Assembly: GCA_016209035.1 (NCBI GenBank)
Contig: JACQWX010000109.1
Coordinates: 1 to 43,329 of the forward strand
Source of the DNA: Elusimicrobiota bacterium
GTDB taxonomy: Bacteria > Elusimicrobiota > Elusimicrobia > UBA1565 > UBA9628
DNA: 43,329 nucleotides
Reading direction: 5' to 3'
Made by a program: the position numbers and the translations under genes. The notes beneath the pieces are model-generated. The model made no database searches and had not been told where the DNA came from. It saw nothing but the letters and a program-made list of their open reading frames with translations. Positions 17,623 through 25,649 of this stretch are shown here, one piece after another. Position 1 is the first letter of the stretch. Every line of letters begins with the position of its first letter.

Positions 17623-19877
17623 GCCGTCTGATCCCGGCCGTCCTGCTCTCCCTCGCCCTGGCCTCCTCTCCGGCCTGGCCATGGGAGGCCAGGTCCCCGG
17701 AGGCGCAAGGCGTTCTCCTCTCGCCGGAGGGGGCCCGGCCTCCCACGCCTCTCGAGGTGCGCCGGGCCTTCCACAGCTCCGAGGCCGTGCTCCTCGACCG
17801 AAGGGGGCGCGTCATCCAGGAGGTCCGGGCCGACCTCTCGCGGAGGCGTCTGGCCTGGAGGAGCCTGGGCGGCGTCTCGCCAGCGGTCGTGGCTTCGGTC
17901 CTGGCCGCCGAGGACCGCCGGTTCTATGCCCATCACGGCGTGGACTGGCGCGCCCTGGCCGCCGCGGCCTTACGGGCGATGGTGTTCGAAAGGCCGCGCG
18001 GGGCCAGCACCATCACGATGCAGGTGGCCGGGTTCCTGGACCGGGGCTTGAAGCCCCCCAGCCGCCGCCGCAGCCCGGCCGAGAAGCTGCGGCAGATGCG
18101 CCAGGCCCTGGCGCTCGAGCGCTCCTGGTCCAAAGACGAGATCCTCGAGGCCTACCTCAACCTGGTCGCGGCCCGAGGAGAGCTCCAGGGCATCTCGGCC
18201 CTGTGCCAAGGCCTCTTCGGCAAGGAGCCTCACGGCGTCGTGGGCTCCGAAGCCGCGGTCCTGGCCGCGCTCCTGCGGGACCCTTCTGCCTCCTTCGACG
18301 AGGTCCTGCGCCGCAGCCGCGGGGTCGCGGCGAGAGCGGGCTGGCGGGCGCCGGACCAGGAGCTCAGCGAGACGGCCCGCCGCGCTCTCTGGGGGCCGCG
18401 CCGCATCAAGCCGGCCGCGGACCTGGCCCCCTTGGCGGCCCGACGGCTCCTGCCGCCAGGGCGGCAGGTCCCCGGAGGCGCAATCCGTCCTCCACTCGCC
18501 GGAGGGGGCCTGGCGGCGGTGCGGTCCACGCTGGACGCGGGGCTCCAGTCAGCGGCCTTGAGCATCCTGAGGGAGCGGCTCTCCGCGCTCGCGGGCCGCA
18601 ACGCAACGGACGGCGCGGTCCTGGTCGCGGACAACGCCACCGGCGAGGTCCTGGCGTACGTCGGCAACACCGGGACCGCCTCGTCCGCGCTGCACGTCGA
18701 CGGCATCATGGCCCGCAGGTCCGCGGGCTCGACGCTCAAGCCTTTCCTGTACGCCCTCGCCCTCGACCGCAGGATCCTGACGGCCGCCTCGCCCCTCGAC
18801 GACAGCCCGGTCGACGTCCTGGCCGGCCGCGGCGTGTTCAAGCCCGAGAACTACGACCGCAGGTTCCGCGGCTGGGTCACGGTCCGCCAAGCCCTGGCCG
18901 GGTCCATCAACGTCCCGGCAGTGCGCACCCTGCTCTTGGTCGGCGGCGAGCCGTTCGTGGGGACGCTCTCAAGCCTGGGCTTCGAGGACCTCGACCAGGC
19001 CGACTTCTATGGTCCGTCGTTGGCTCTGGGCTCGGCGGATGTCTCGCTCTGGGAGCTGGTCGGGGCCTACAGGGCGCTGGCCAACGGCGGCCTCTACGGC
19101 CCTCTGCGGATGATGCTGGAAGACGGTCCTCTCGAAGGCGGCCGACCGCGCAGGGTCTTCTCACGGGAGGCGGCTTGGCTGGCCGCGGACATCCTCTCCG
19201 ACCGCGGGAGCAGGAGCATCGCCTTCGGGCTCCAGAGCCCCCTGGACACGCGCTTCTGGGCCGCGGTCAAGACCGGCACCAGCAAGGACATGCGGGACAA
19301 CTGGTGCGTGGGCTTCTCCGAGCGCTACACGGTGGGAGTCTGGGTCGGCAATTTCTCCGGCGCTCCCATGTGGAACGTGAGCGGCGTCTCCGGCGCCGCC
19401 CCGGCCTGGCAGGAACTGATGACCCTGCTCCATGCCGGGACCCCGAGCCGGCGGCCCGGAGCGCCCGCCGGGCTCGTCCAGCGGCCGGTCGTCGCGCTGG
19501 GCTCCAGCCAGTCCAGGCAGGAATGGTTCCTCCGCGGCACCGAGCCTGATGACCAGGGAGTGGCGGTCGGCCGTCCCAGGCCCAAGATCCTCTCCCCGGT
19601 CTCCGGCGAGATCATCGCCCTCGACCCTGACATCCCGGCCGGCCACGAATCGGTCCCGTTCAAGGCATCGTCGGGAGGCGGCCTGCGCTGGAGGCTCGAC
19701 GGCCTCGACCTCGGCCAGGCATCGGAGACCTTCGCGTGGCGGCCCGAGCGAGGCAGCCATCGCCTCGAGCTCGCGGACGCATCGGGCAAGGTCCTCGACC
19801 AGGCGGGGTTCACGGTGCGCGGCGAGAGCCCGGTCGCTGCCGACGCCCGCGAAGCCGGCGAGGACCCTGTCCCATGA
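17619..19877 (+). CDS. pbpC: Penicillin-binding protein 1C (bifunctional glycosyltransferase/transpeptidase)
   Basis: 752 aa from CTG 17619. A hydrophobic N-terminus (SRLIPAVLLSLALASSPAW) acts as anchor or signal. The GT51 domain has AAEDRRFYAHHGVD (catalytic E98) and GASTITMQVA. The transpeptidase domain has S371-T-L-K374 (GSTLKPF), S429-I-N, and K551-TGTS. A C-terminal PBP1C-type domain (PRPKILSPVSGEIIALDPDIP...) completes the family architecture. It polymerises and crosslinks peptidoglycan. Two copies of the window's GC-rich hairpin element lie in its linkers: one between anchor and GT51 (residues about 22-42), the other between GT51 and transpeptidase (about 278-300), each read in a different frame. 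Starting at GTG 17757 would drop the anchor, so CTG is preferred. It is coupled to the upstream macroglobulin gene. Confidence 0.9.
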   Translation: MSRLIPAVLLSLALASSPAWPWEARSPEAQGVLLSPEGARPPTPLEVRRAFHSSEAVLLDRRGRVIQEVRADLSRRRLAWRSLGGVSPAVVASVLAAEDRRFYAHHGVDWRALAAAALRAMVFERPRGASTITMQVAGFLDRGLKPPSRRRSPAEKLRQMRQALALERSWSKDEILEAYLNLVAARGELQGISALCQGLFGKEPHGVVGSEAAVLAALLRDPSASFDEVLRRSRGVAARAGWRAPDQELSETARRALWGPRRIKPAADLAPLAARRLLPPGRQVPGGAIRPPLAGGGLAAVRSTLDAGLQSAALSILRERLSALAGRNATDGAVLVADNATGEVLAYVGNTGTASSALHVDGIMARRSAGSTLKPFLYALALDRRILTAASPLDDSPVDVLAGRGVFKPENYDRRFRGWVTVRQALAGSINVPAVRTLLLVGGEPFVGTLSSLGFEDLDQADFYGPSLALGSADVSLWELVGAYRALANGGLYGPLRMMLEDGPLEGGRPRRVFSREAAWLAADILSDRGSRSIAFGLQSPLDTRFWAAVKTGTSKDMRDNWCVGFSERYTVGVWVGNFSGAPMWNVSGVSGAAPAWQELMTLLHAGTPSRRPGAPAGLVQRPVVALGSSQSRQEWFLRGTEPDDQGVAVGRPRPKILSPVSGEIIALDPDIPAGHESVPFKASSGGGLRWRLDGLDLGQASETFAWRPERGSHRLELADASGKVLDQAGFTVRGESPVAADAREAGEDPVP
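17683..17744. repeat. GC-rich hairpin element, copy A (inside pbpC)
   Basis: Outer arms GGGAGGCC (17683-17690) and GGCCTCCC (17737-17744), then GGTCCCC (17692-17698) paired with GGGGGCC (17729-17735). The shared core begins GTCCCCGGAGGCGC and ends CTCGCCGGAGGGGGC. In the pbpC frame it encodes the linker RSPEAQGVLLSPEGARPP. Confidence 0.7.
18452..18517. repeat. GC-rich hairpin element, copy B (inside pbpC)
   Basis: Outer arms GCCGCCA (18452-18458) and TGGCGGC (18511-18517), GGTCCCC (18467-18473) with GGGGGCC (18504-18510), and inner GGAGG (18474-18478) with CCTCC (18489-18493). It shares the core GTCCCCGGAGGCGCAA...ACTCGCCGGAGGGGGCC with copy A but is read one frame over, as QVPGGAIRPPLAGGGL. 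Confidence 0.7.
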
Positions 19878-20863
19878 GCATCCCGCACGCGGCCATCCTG
19901 GGCCTGACCGCGACCAAGATGCCGTCAAGAACCGTCAAGAAGAAGATCGCCTTCGTCGAGGACATCCTATGCCAGCTCCGTTTCCCCGACCGTTTCAATA
20001 CGGAGCAGACGGCCCATTGCGTCCTCGCGATGGCCGACGGCAAGGCCCGGGAACGCCTGGTCCTGGGGCACAAAACCCTTCGCCAGGGTGCCCGCATCCA
20101 TGACATGATCGAGTTCGCCCGGGCGGAGCTTGGCAAGAACTACGCCGAGAACACCCGTGAGTCCATCCGCAAGTCTTCCTGCAAGCAGCTCGTGGACCAC
20201 GGCCTCGCGGTCGCCAACCCCGATGATCCGGCACGGTCCACCAATTCCGGGAACTGGCACTACGTTCTGGTGGATGATTTCCTGGTCATCCTCGACTGCT
20301 CGGACGATGCCAAGCGGCAGAAGCTGATCGCCAAGTGGCCGGCGCGCCATCCGGAGCGTATGCGGGATGCCCTGGAGTTGGAGGCCGCCCATCAACAGAA
20401 GGCCAAGCTGCCGGAAGGGGATGAAATCACCCTGAGCCCCGGGATGCACAACGCCCTGGTTAAGATGATCCTGGAAGTCTTTCTGCCTCGGTTCGTGGAA
20501 GGTCCCAGGACACTCTATGTGGGCGACACCAGACACAAAATGCTCTATGTCAACGAGCCGCTGCGCATGAAGCTCGGCATCGAGCTTGGCCTCCACGAGA
20601 AGCTGCCCGATCTCTTGCTCTACTCGGAGAAGCAGGGACGGCTCTTCGCAATCGAGGCCGTCACCAGCGTGGGGCCGATCACGGACCTGCGGCGGCGAGA
20701 AATTGCGGAGCTATTGGGCGCAGCCGTGAAGATCGTGTGCGTAACGGCCTTCCAGACCAAGCAGGAGTTCAAGAAGTTCGCGGATCAGCTTGCCTGGGGC
20801 ACGGTCGTCTGGATTGCGGAAGAGCCGGAGCACATCGTCCGGTTCAACGGCCATATCCCGTGA
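19874..20863 (+). CDS. BsuBI/PstI-family type II restriction endonuclease
   Basis: 329 aa from ATG 19874 (ATGA overlap with the pbpC stop), or 314 aa from ATG 19919; both fit the family length of about 315-330. Hallmarks are NTRESIRKSSCKQLVDHGL and NSGNWHYVL in the N-terminal half, and the catalytic region GPRTLYVGDT, then LHEKLPDLLLY, then LFAIEAVTSVGPI. The last two form the PD...ExA variant of the PD-(D/E)XK site used by BsuBI and PstI. It cleaves DNA unless the partner methyltransferase has modified it. GC content is visibly lower than in pbpC from about 19900 on, which marks acquired DNA. The start inside the pbpC stop may be fortuitous, with 19919 as the original start. It converges with the methyltransferase and overlaps it by 20 bp. 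Confidence 0.9.
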   Translation: MSIPHAAILGLTATKMPSRTVKKKIAFVEDILCQLRFPDRFNTEQTAHCVLAMADGKARERLVLGHKTLRQGARIHDMIEFARAELGKNYAENTRESIRKSSCKQLVDHGLAVANPDDPARSTNSGNWHYVLVDDFLVILDCSDDAKRQKLIAKWPARHPERMRDALELEAAHQQKAKLPEGDEITLSPGMHNALVKMILEVFLPRFVEGPRTLYVGDTRHKMLYVNEPLRMKLGIELGLHEKLPDLLLYSEKQGRLFAIEAVTSVGPITDLRRREIAELLGAAVKIVCVTAFQTKQEFKKFADQLAWGTVVWIAEEPEHIVRFNGHIP

Positions 20864-23129
20864 AGTAGCCCTCGACAAAGGTCCGTTCCCGCCCATCCAA
20901 GCCGTAGAGCGCATAAACCGCCTGGTTTAGTTCCCGTTCGAGGTCATCCCGCTTTCCCTCGGGAGCGTCGATGACGCTTTGCGCCAACTCGACGAACTTC
21001 TTTGGCAACGCAGCCGGCAAGGGCAGGATGTTAAGCTCGGTCGCGGACACCTGGGTGTTCCCGTTGAAAAGCCGGAACACGAAGTCTAATAGCTTCGAGT
21101 TCAGCAGGGCCGCCAGGGCCTTCATGTCGTAGACGCAGGACCTGTCCCTGCGAAAGATGAAGTTGAGGTGGTTCTCGACGAAATAGCCTGGCGTGTTGGA
21201 CCGCCATGATGCGGGAACGTAGCATGCCTCGATCCGGCGCTTTTGCTCCTTGGCGCTTATCCGTTTGTTGAGGATCAGCTCCTCTGGGCGGTTGAGCCAT
21301 GACCGTGTCTCATCATTGAGATCAACGAAAGCTGCCTTGCGTCCGTTGGAGGCATCCGGCACGAACTGAAAGGGTTTGATGTTGTGCATCCAATAGAGCG
21401 GGAGGCGGTGTCCGGCCGGATTGTCGTGGAGGTAATGCTTGAACCGGTTCCAGACGAACTTTCCCGTAGACGCACGAAGCCCGAGGGCCTCCAGCGGTTT
21501 TGAGCTTGCCCGCACCTTGTTCAGGATGTCCAAGGCGACTCGGCTTGCGCTGGTGCAGAGGATGTGGTCGAACTCCTGGCCGAAATCCACCTCTTCCAGT
21601 TTCGCCCGCACCGCGGTGGCATCATCGGCCAGGTCATGGTGGTCGCGGACTTCCTTCAGGATGACGGGACGTTTCGCCATGTCGCGGCTGCACAGCAGGA
21701 TCACGGTCTCCTGCAGCACGTCCGAGTGATGGAAGACGTCGGTGCGGGACTCGAATGTGAGAATCTGATCCAGATGGACCCGGTTGAGCATGAATTCGCG
21801 CAAACGCTTGAAGTAGAGCCCGGACGAAAAGCTCTTCGGCACGATGAAGCCCAACTTGCCCTCTTCGTTGAGGTGTTCAAGGGCGAATTGGAGGAACATG
21901 CCGTACATGTTCGCGTGGCCGTAGACCGTGTCCTTGAAATACCCCACGCGAGGGTCGGTGGAGGTCATCTTTCCGTATGGAGGGTTGCCGACTACGAAGT
22001 CAAACCCGGAGGCATAGGCGTCATGCATGCGCTTGATGGCCATGACCTCGGGATTGTCGGTTGCGAAGGGCAGGCGATCCCGGTCGTAATCGAGGGTGTC
22101 CGCGAGGAATACTTTGAAATCGGCATGCTTCGGCAGGTAGTGGCCTCTGAGGGATAGCAGGGCGGCCAGGCCCATCTTGGCCAGACAGACCGCAGTGAGG
22201 TCATTATCTAGACCCGCCACGTCCGAGAGCACCCTGTCCCGCGCCAGCGGCTTGCTGCCCGCCGCTTGGCATATGCGCTCGGCCGCGGCTAGGAGGAAAA
22301 TGCCGCATCCTGATGCGGGATCGAGCAACTTGGCTGAGAGTGCTGTTTCTCCCGAAAATCCTAGCTGATCCAGGATATACGAGACGATCTCTGAGGGCGT
22401 ATAGACCTTGCCTAGTTCGCGCTGGTTTTCCGGGCTGTTGAGAATGGCATAAAGCCTCTGAAAAACGGCGGGATGCCAATTGGTGGTTCCCAGTAGAGGC
22501 CTGTCGATAGTCGGCACCAGGTTGGCTGCGGGCTTCCATGTTTCAGGATAAAGCCCGGCCAGAAGAATGTCGGCATTGTTCTTGGACATGCGCCAGAGCA
22601 GGCTGAAAGCAAGGCTGTTGAGAACGATATGGAGCCGGAACTGTTGTTCTTCCGGCTGGACGAACCCCTTGACCACAGCGGTCCATGCCGCGAAGGTCTT
22701 CCGATAAGCTGGCGAGACACATTCGTGCTCAAGAGATTGCAGGGCGAACCTAGCCCATCGCGCGAGGTCCTCAACAGCCGCTTCATCCGGTTCGGTCGAT
22801 TCCGATGTATCCGGAGCAAGGGGTTCGACAGTGGCCAAGCCGGTCTCATAGCTTTCAATTGAGTCGGACATCAGGAGGGTGGCCTCACGGGAGGCACGGC
22901 GGATGATGGGTCTCCAGGCCGGAGGCACGCGATCCGTCAGGAGCATCAGTTCAGCTTCGTCATGGCCCAAGGCCTTCGCCAGTTTGCGGATGACGTCCTC
23001 GGAGGGTTGGACCTGGCCGCTTTCGATTCGCGAAAGATAGGCGTAGTTCACGCCGGTCTTCTTGCCCAATGGTTTGATGCCCATCCCCTTATGCTTACGA
23101 ATCTCCCGCAATTTAGTTCCAATCTCCAT
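20844..23129 (-). CDS. N6-adenine DNA methyltransferase with N-terminal XRE helix-turn-helix (R-M system)
   Basis: 761 aa. Residues 1-65 form an XRE-type HTH (KLREIRKHKGMGIKPLGKKT..., recognition helix region NYAYLSRIESGQ). After a middle region of unknown role (about 70-235), the gamma-class methylase has KVYTPSEIVSYILD (241-254), AdoMet motif I DPASGCGIF (270-278) and catalytic NPPYGK (382-387), followed by a long target-recognition domain. It is about 250 residues longer than M.BsuBI or M.PstI, largely from the HTH and middle regions. It protects host DNA from the neighbouring endonuclease. The fused HTH probably replaces a separate controller protein: a near-palindrome overlaps this gene's promoter. 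Lower GC than its flanks suggests transfer. The transcript appears leaderless. Confidence 0.92.
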   Translation of the reverse strand: MEIGTKLREIRKHKGMGIKPLGKKTGVNYAYLSRIESGQVQPSEDVIRKLAKALGHDEAELMLLTDRVPPAWRPIIRRASREATLLMSDSIESYETGLATVEPLAPDTSESTEPDEAAVEDLARWARFALQSLEHECVSPAYRKTFAAWTAVVKGFVQPEEQQFRLHIVLNSLAFSLLWRMSKNNADILLAGLYPETWKPAANLVPTIDRPLLGTTNWHPAVFQRLYAILNSPENQRELGKVYTPSEIVSYILDQLGFSGETALSAKLLDPASGCGIFLLAAAERICQAAGSKPLARDRVLSDVAGLDNDLTAVCLAKMGLAALLSLRGHYLPKHADFKVFLADTLDYDRDRLPFATDNPEVMAIKRMHDAYASGFDFVVGNPPYGKMTSTDPRVGYFKDTVYGHANMYGMFLQFALEHLNEEGKLGFIVPKSFSSGLYFKRLREFMLNRVHLDQILTFESRTDVFHHSDVLQETVILLCSRDMAKRPVILKEVRDHHDLADDATAVRAKLEEVDFGQEFDHILCTSASRVALDILNKVRASSKPLEALGLRASTGKFVWNRFKHYLHDNPAGHRLPLYWMHNIKPFQFVPDASNGRKAAFVDLNDETRSWLNRPEELILNKRISAKEQKRRIEACYVPASWRSNTPGYFVENHLNFIFRRDRSCVYDMKALAALLNSKLLDFVFRLFNGNTQVSATELNILPLPAALPKKFVELAQSVIDAPEGKRDDLERELNQAVYALYGLDGRERTFVEGYFTGYGR

Positions 23130-23135
23130 AGCTAC

Positions 23136-23172
23136 AGTTTACCACAGGTTGACTAATCTATCAACCCTGTGG
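23136..23172 (-). promoter_or_regulatory. Promoter with overlapping operator-like inverted repeat for the HTH-methyltransferase
   Basis: Minus strand: TTGATA (23164-23159), a 17-bp spacer, TAAACT (23141-23136), then 6 nt to ATG 23129. CCACAGGTTGA (23142-23152) and TCAACCCTGTGG (23161-23172) form an inverted repeat with one bulged base that spans the spacer and the -35. Binding there would block RNA polymerase, so it is a good candidate operator for the methyltransferase's own XRE domain. Confidence 0.65.
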
Positions 23173-23219
23173 GCAGGAACGGGCCAACGTTTCGTGATTC
23201 ATGATGAAGTTGGGTCCTT

Positions 23220-24029
23220 TTACCGGCCGGCGGTGTACTCGATGAGCTCGGTGTTGGGGTTCTCGAAGTCCGGTCCGCCGACGGTGGTCTTCACGCGGCC
23301 GACCGACGGGGCGTAGTAGTCGTACTTCCAGGAGCCGGCGAACCGCGGGTTGAACTCCTTGATCTTGAGGCAGTCCTTGAACACGCCCGCCACGGTCTCC
23401 GCCTCGGCATCGTCCGCCTCGACGAGGTACTCGATCTGGTCCTCGCCGCTCCGCGCGGACCAGGAATGGCCCTTCGTGAACGGGAACCTCAGGATGGGGA
23501 CCTTCCTGCCCGGAGCCGTCTCCCAGACGGCCCAGTCCTTCTTGGCGTAGGACAGGACCTCGGACTTGATGACCTTCTTCCCGGCGAAGAGCGCGCTCGA
23601 CATCTCGGCCGACACGGCGCCGCTCGACCTCCTGACCTCCAGCTCGAGCCTCATGTTCTTGCCGCCGCTGGCGGTGTCGCCGACGATCCATCGCCAGCCG
23701 GGCCCGAACGGGAAGTAGTCCGGGCACGCCATGAGGCCGGCCTTGGCGCGGGATGCCCAGGGCTCGGCGTCGGGGAAGCGCCTAAGTGAGGCTTCGTAGT
23801 GGCGGCGGGCCTCCAGGCACCGGTCGAGCTTGGCGGCATAGATGCCGGCCGCGCGCACCAGGGCCTCGGCGGTCCTCGGGTCGCGGGGCCGGCGGGAGGC
23901 GAAGCGCTCGTAGTGCTGGACCGCGGGGAGAAACTTCTGGGTCCTCTCGTAGCGCCGGGCTCTCTCCAGGTCCAGCGAATCGCATCCCGCGAGGAACGCG
24001 GCGGCGGCCAGCGGCAGGATGACCCTCAT
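23220..24029 (-). CDS. TPR-like lipoprotein, last gene of the ECF sigma operon
   Basis: 269 aa. The N-terminus MRVILPLAAAAFLAGCDSLD is a lipoprotein signal with lipobox LAGC (Cys 15); Asp at +2 would favour inner-membrane retention under E. coli Lol rules, which may not apply here. Residues about 20-85 are a helical tetratricopeptide-like repeat (AVQHYERFASRRPRDPRTAEALVRA... EARRHYEASLRRFPD). The rest is a beta-rich domain of unknown type (WRWIVGD... LPFTKGHSW-like PFTKGHSW). ATG 24029 overlaps the RseB-like stop as ATGA, so translation is coupled. The operon context suggests a role in sensing or repairing envelope damage. Confidence 0.75.
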   Translation of the reverse strand: MRVILPLAAAAFLAGCDSLDLERARRYERTQKFLPAVQHYERFASRRPRDPRTAEALVRAAGIYAAKLDRCLEARRHYEASLRRFPDAEPWASRAKAGLMACPDYFPFGPGWRWIVGDTASGGKNMRLELEVRRSSGAVSAEMSSALFAGKKVIKSEVLSYAKKDWAVWETAPGRKVPILRFPFTKGHSWSARSGEDQIEYLVEADDAEAETVAGVFKDCLKIKEFNPRFAGSWKYDYYAPSVGRVKTTVGGPDFENPNTELIEYTAGR

Positions 24030-25078
24030 CGGACGGACTCCGCGATGTGTTCGAGGACCTCGGGCCCGAGGAGAGCGACCAGGACGAGCTTCGTCCCCCC
24101 GGCGGACCAGCCCAGGACCCCGCCGTCCTCGGTCCAGGAGGCGAAGCCCGTCCCGGAGGCCAATCGGACCTCCCTGCGGTCCTTGGTCCCCAGGTCGAGC
24201 TTCGAGCGAGGGGGAAATTGGAACAGCGACAAGGCGTGCGCGCCGTCCGAGTACCGGCAATGGAGGATCTTCTTGTCCTTGTGAGGGATCAGCTCGACCC
24301 CTTCGAGGACATAGCCGGTCGGGAGCCACGACGGGAACCTCGGCTCGAAACCCGTCTCCTCCCGCACCTTGGAGAGGACGGCGGGCTCAGGGGTCAGCCG
24401 GCCGACCAGGACGGCTCCCGGCGCAGGCTCCAGGCGCAAGGCCGCAGGATCGTCATCCTCCCTGAAGGAGACTCGCGAGAACCGGCTCCGAGCGGCCACG
24501 GTCCCGTCCGGGAGGATGCTCTCGTCCTTCAGGACGAGACGGCGGTCCCGGTCCACCCACAGCCTGCGTCCCACCCCGACCCCTGACCGGGGCTTGAGTT
24601 CCAGCTTCCAGGTCTCCCGGCCGGCGACCCTGGCCCCGGTAGAGATGGAGACCCGATAATGCGTCCTGACCGCTTTCTTGAGGTCCTCCGGATAACCTGA
24701 GGCCGGGCCCTCCCAGACCTTGTTGAGCTTCTTGTCGAAGACCCACTCCTTGGACCCGTCCGTGGCGAAGACCAGCAGAGACGCGCCCTTGGCATCCACG
24801 AACTCGCGCCTGCAGGAGGGATTCCCGCCGGCAGGGACCCGAGCGCAGCGGACCGCCATCTTCTTGGTTTTTCCCTTGCCGGCCCTCACCGAAACCGTAC
24901 CGTCGAAGGGGCTTTCAGGCCCCCTCAGAGCATCGTCAAGGACTTCGGACGCCTCCGGCAGAGCGGCCTTTTTCGGGGCAGCCCACGCCGGGTCCAGGAC
25001 GAAAAGCGCCAGGGCAGCGCCGCAAAGCCCGGCAGCCAGGAGGCTGCCGGGCTGGATGACGCTAGTCGTCCGTCTCAT
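24026..25078 (-). CDS. RseB/MucB-like periplasmic regulator of the sigma/anti-sigma pair
   Basis: 350 aa from ATG 25078; ATG 25105 is an in-frame alternative. A signal peptide (MRRTTSVIQPGSLLAAGLCGAALALF...AWA) precedes a lipoprotein-sorting-like beta domain typical of MucB/RseB (LDDALRGPESPFDGTVSVR, then KEWVFDKKLNKVW, WKLELKPRSG, RRLWVDRDRRLVLKDE). A smaller C-terminal domain follows (FPSWLPTGYVLEGVELIP...SDGAHALSLFQ). In E. coli, RseB binds the periplasmic face of the anti-sigma factor and blocks its proteolysis until mislocalised lipids or LPS bind. Gene order (sigma, anti-sigma, RseB) supports that role here. A perfect 12-bp-arm hairpin lies in the signal-peptide coding region. It overlaps the anti-sigma gene by 17 bp. 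Confidence 0.78.
   Translation of the reverse strand: MRRTTSVIQPGSLLAAGLCGAALALFVLDPAWAAPKKAALPEASEVLDDALRGPESPFDGTVSVRAGKGKTKKMAVRCARVPAGGNPSCRREFVDAKGASLLVFATDGSKEWVFDKKLNKVWEGPASGYPEDLKKAVRTHYRVSISTGARVAGRETWKLELKPRSGVGVGRRLWVDRDRRLVLKDESILPDGTVAARSRFSRVSFREDDDPAALRLEPAPGAVLVGRLTPEPAVLSKVREETGFEPRFPSWLPTGYVLEGVELIPHKDKKILHCRYSDGAHALSLFQFPPRSKLDLGTKDRREVRLASGTGFASWTEDGGVLGWSAGGTKLVLVALLGPEVLEHIAESVR
25026..25053. repeat. Perfect 12-bp-arm hairpin in the RseB-like signal-peptide region
   Basis: AGCCCGGCAGCC (25026-25037), loop AGGA, GGCTGCCGGGCT (25042-25053). It shares the core CCCGGCAGCC with the larger palindrome at 25360-25405 in the adjacent gene. Confidence 0.7.
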
Positions 25079-25649
25079 CGTCCTCCAAGTCGTCCGCAGG
25101 CGCATCGACCGAGCCAGGGTCCGAGTCGGTCCGAGCCAGCGGCTGGGCCAGGGCGTAGCGCCTGTGAGCCGAGAGCATGACGTCGATCGGCACCGGGTCG
25201 TCCTGCCGGCGCTCGAACCAGAGCCCGACCAGAAGAAAGGCCGCCAATCCGAAGGCCAACCCGTACCGAGGGGAGAGGGTCCCCATCCAGGCGGAGGTCC
25301 GGTCGAGCAAGGTCGGCCCCGCGGGCCGCGGCTCTGCTCTGCCGGGAAGCGCGCCCGCCAGCGCCCCGGCAGCCAACGCCTTTCCCGAAGGGCTGCCGGG
25401 GCGCTCGGGCTCCGCCCTCGACCGCGCCTCGGCCTGGGCGGCGGCCACCCTCAGGGCCGCCTTGAGGTCCGCGGGCGCCTCGGGAGCCGGCATGGAGGCC
25501 AGGATGTCCTTGGACCTGCGGATGAAGGCGAGCCTGCGGCCGCAGGCGCGGCAAGCCTTGAGATGGGCCTCGACCAGCTGGGCCTCCTCCCCTGTCGTCT
25601 CGCCGTCCGCGTACGCGGAAATAAGGTCTTCGAATCCTTTACAATCCAT
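25062..25649 (-). CDS. Zinc-containing anti-sigma factor, single membrane span
   Basis: 195 aa. The N-terminal anti-sigma domain carries H29-x3-C33-x2-C36 (HLKACRACGRRL), the ZAS zinc motif. A single span follows at about 131-148 (YGLAFGLAAFLLVGLWF), and the periplasmic part is short and acidic (ending DDLEDDETDD). It should hold the ECF sigma at the inner membrane until released. The linker between zinc domain and span is Ala/Pro-rich and contains a perfect 15-bp-arm palindrome (25360-25405), an unusual origin for a linker. The start ATG overlaps the sigma stop (TAATG), which implies coupled synthesis of sigma and anti-sigma. Confidence 0.85.
   Translation of the reverse strand: MDCKGFEDLISAYADGETTGEEAQLVEAHLKACRACGRRLAFIRRSKDILASMPAPEAPADLKAALRVAAAQAEARSRAEPERPGSPSGKALAAGALAGALPGRAEPRPAGPTLLDRTSAWMGTLSPRYGLAFGLAAFLLVGLWFERRQDDPVPIDVMLSAHRRYALAQPLARTDSDPGSVDAPADDLEDDETDD
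25360..25405. repeat. Perfect 15-bp-arm palindrome in the anti-sigma linker
   Basis: AGCGCCCCGGCAGCC (25360-25374) and GGCTGCCGGGGCGCT (25391-25405) enclose a 16-nt loop. It lies between the zinc domain and the membrane span and is translated as an Ala/Gly/Pro-rich stretch. Confidence 0.75.

Noticed and set aside
15622..17682. 686-codon minus-strand frame under the macroglobulin gene
   Set aside because: Antisense shadow caused by GC-biased third positions; no promoter, RBS or motif.
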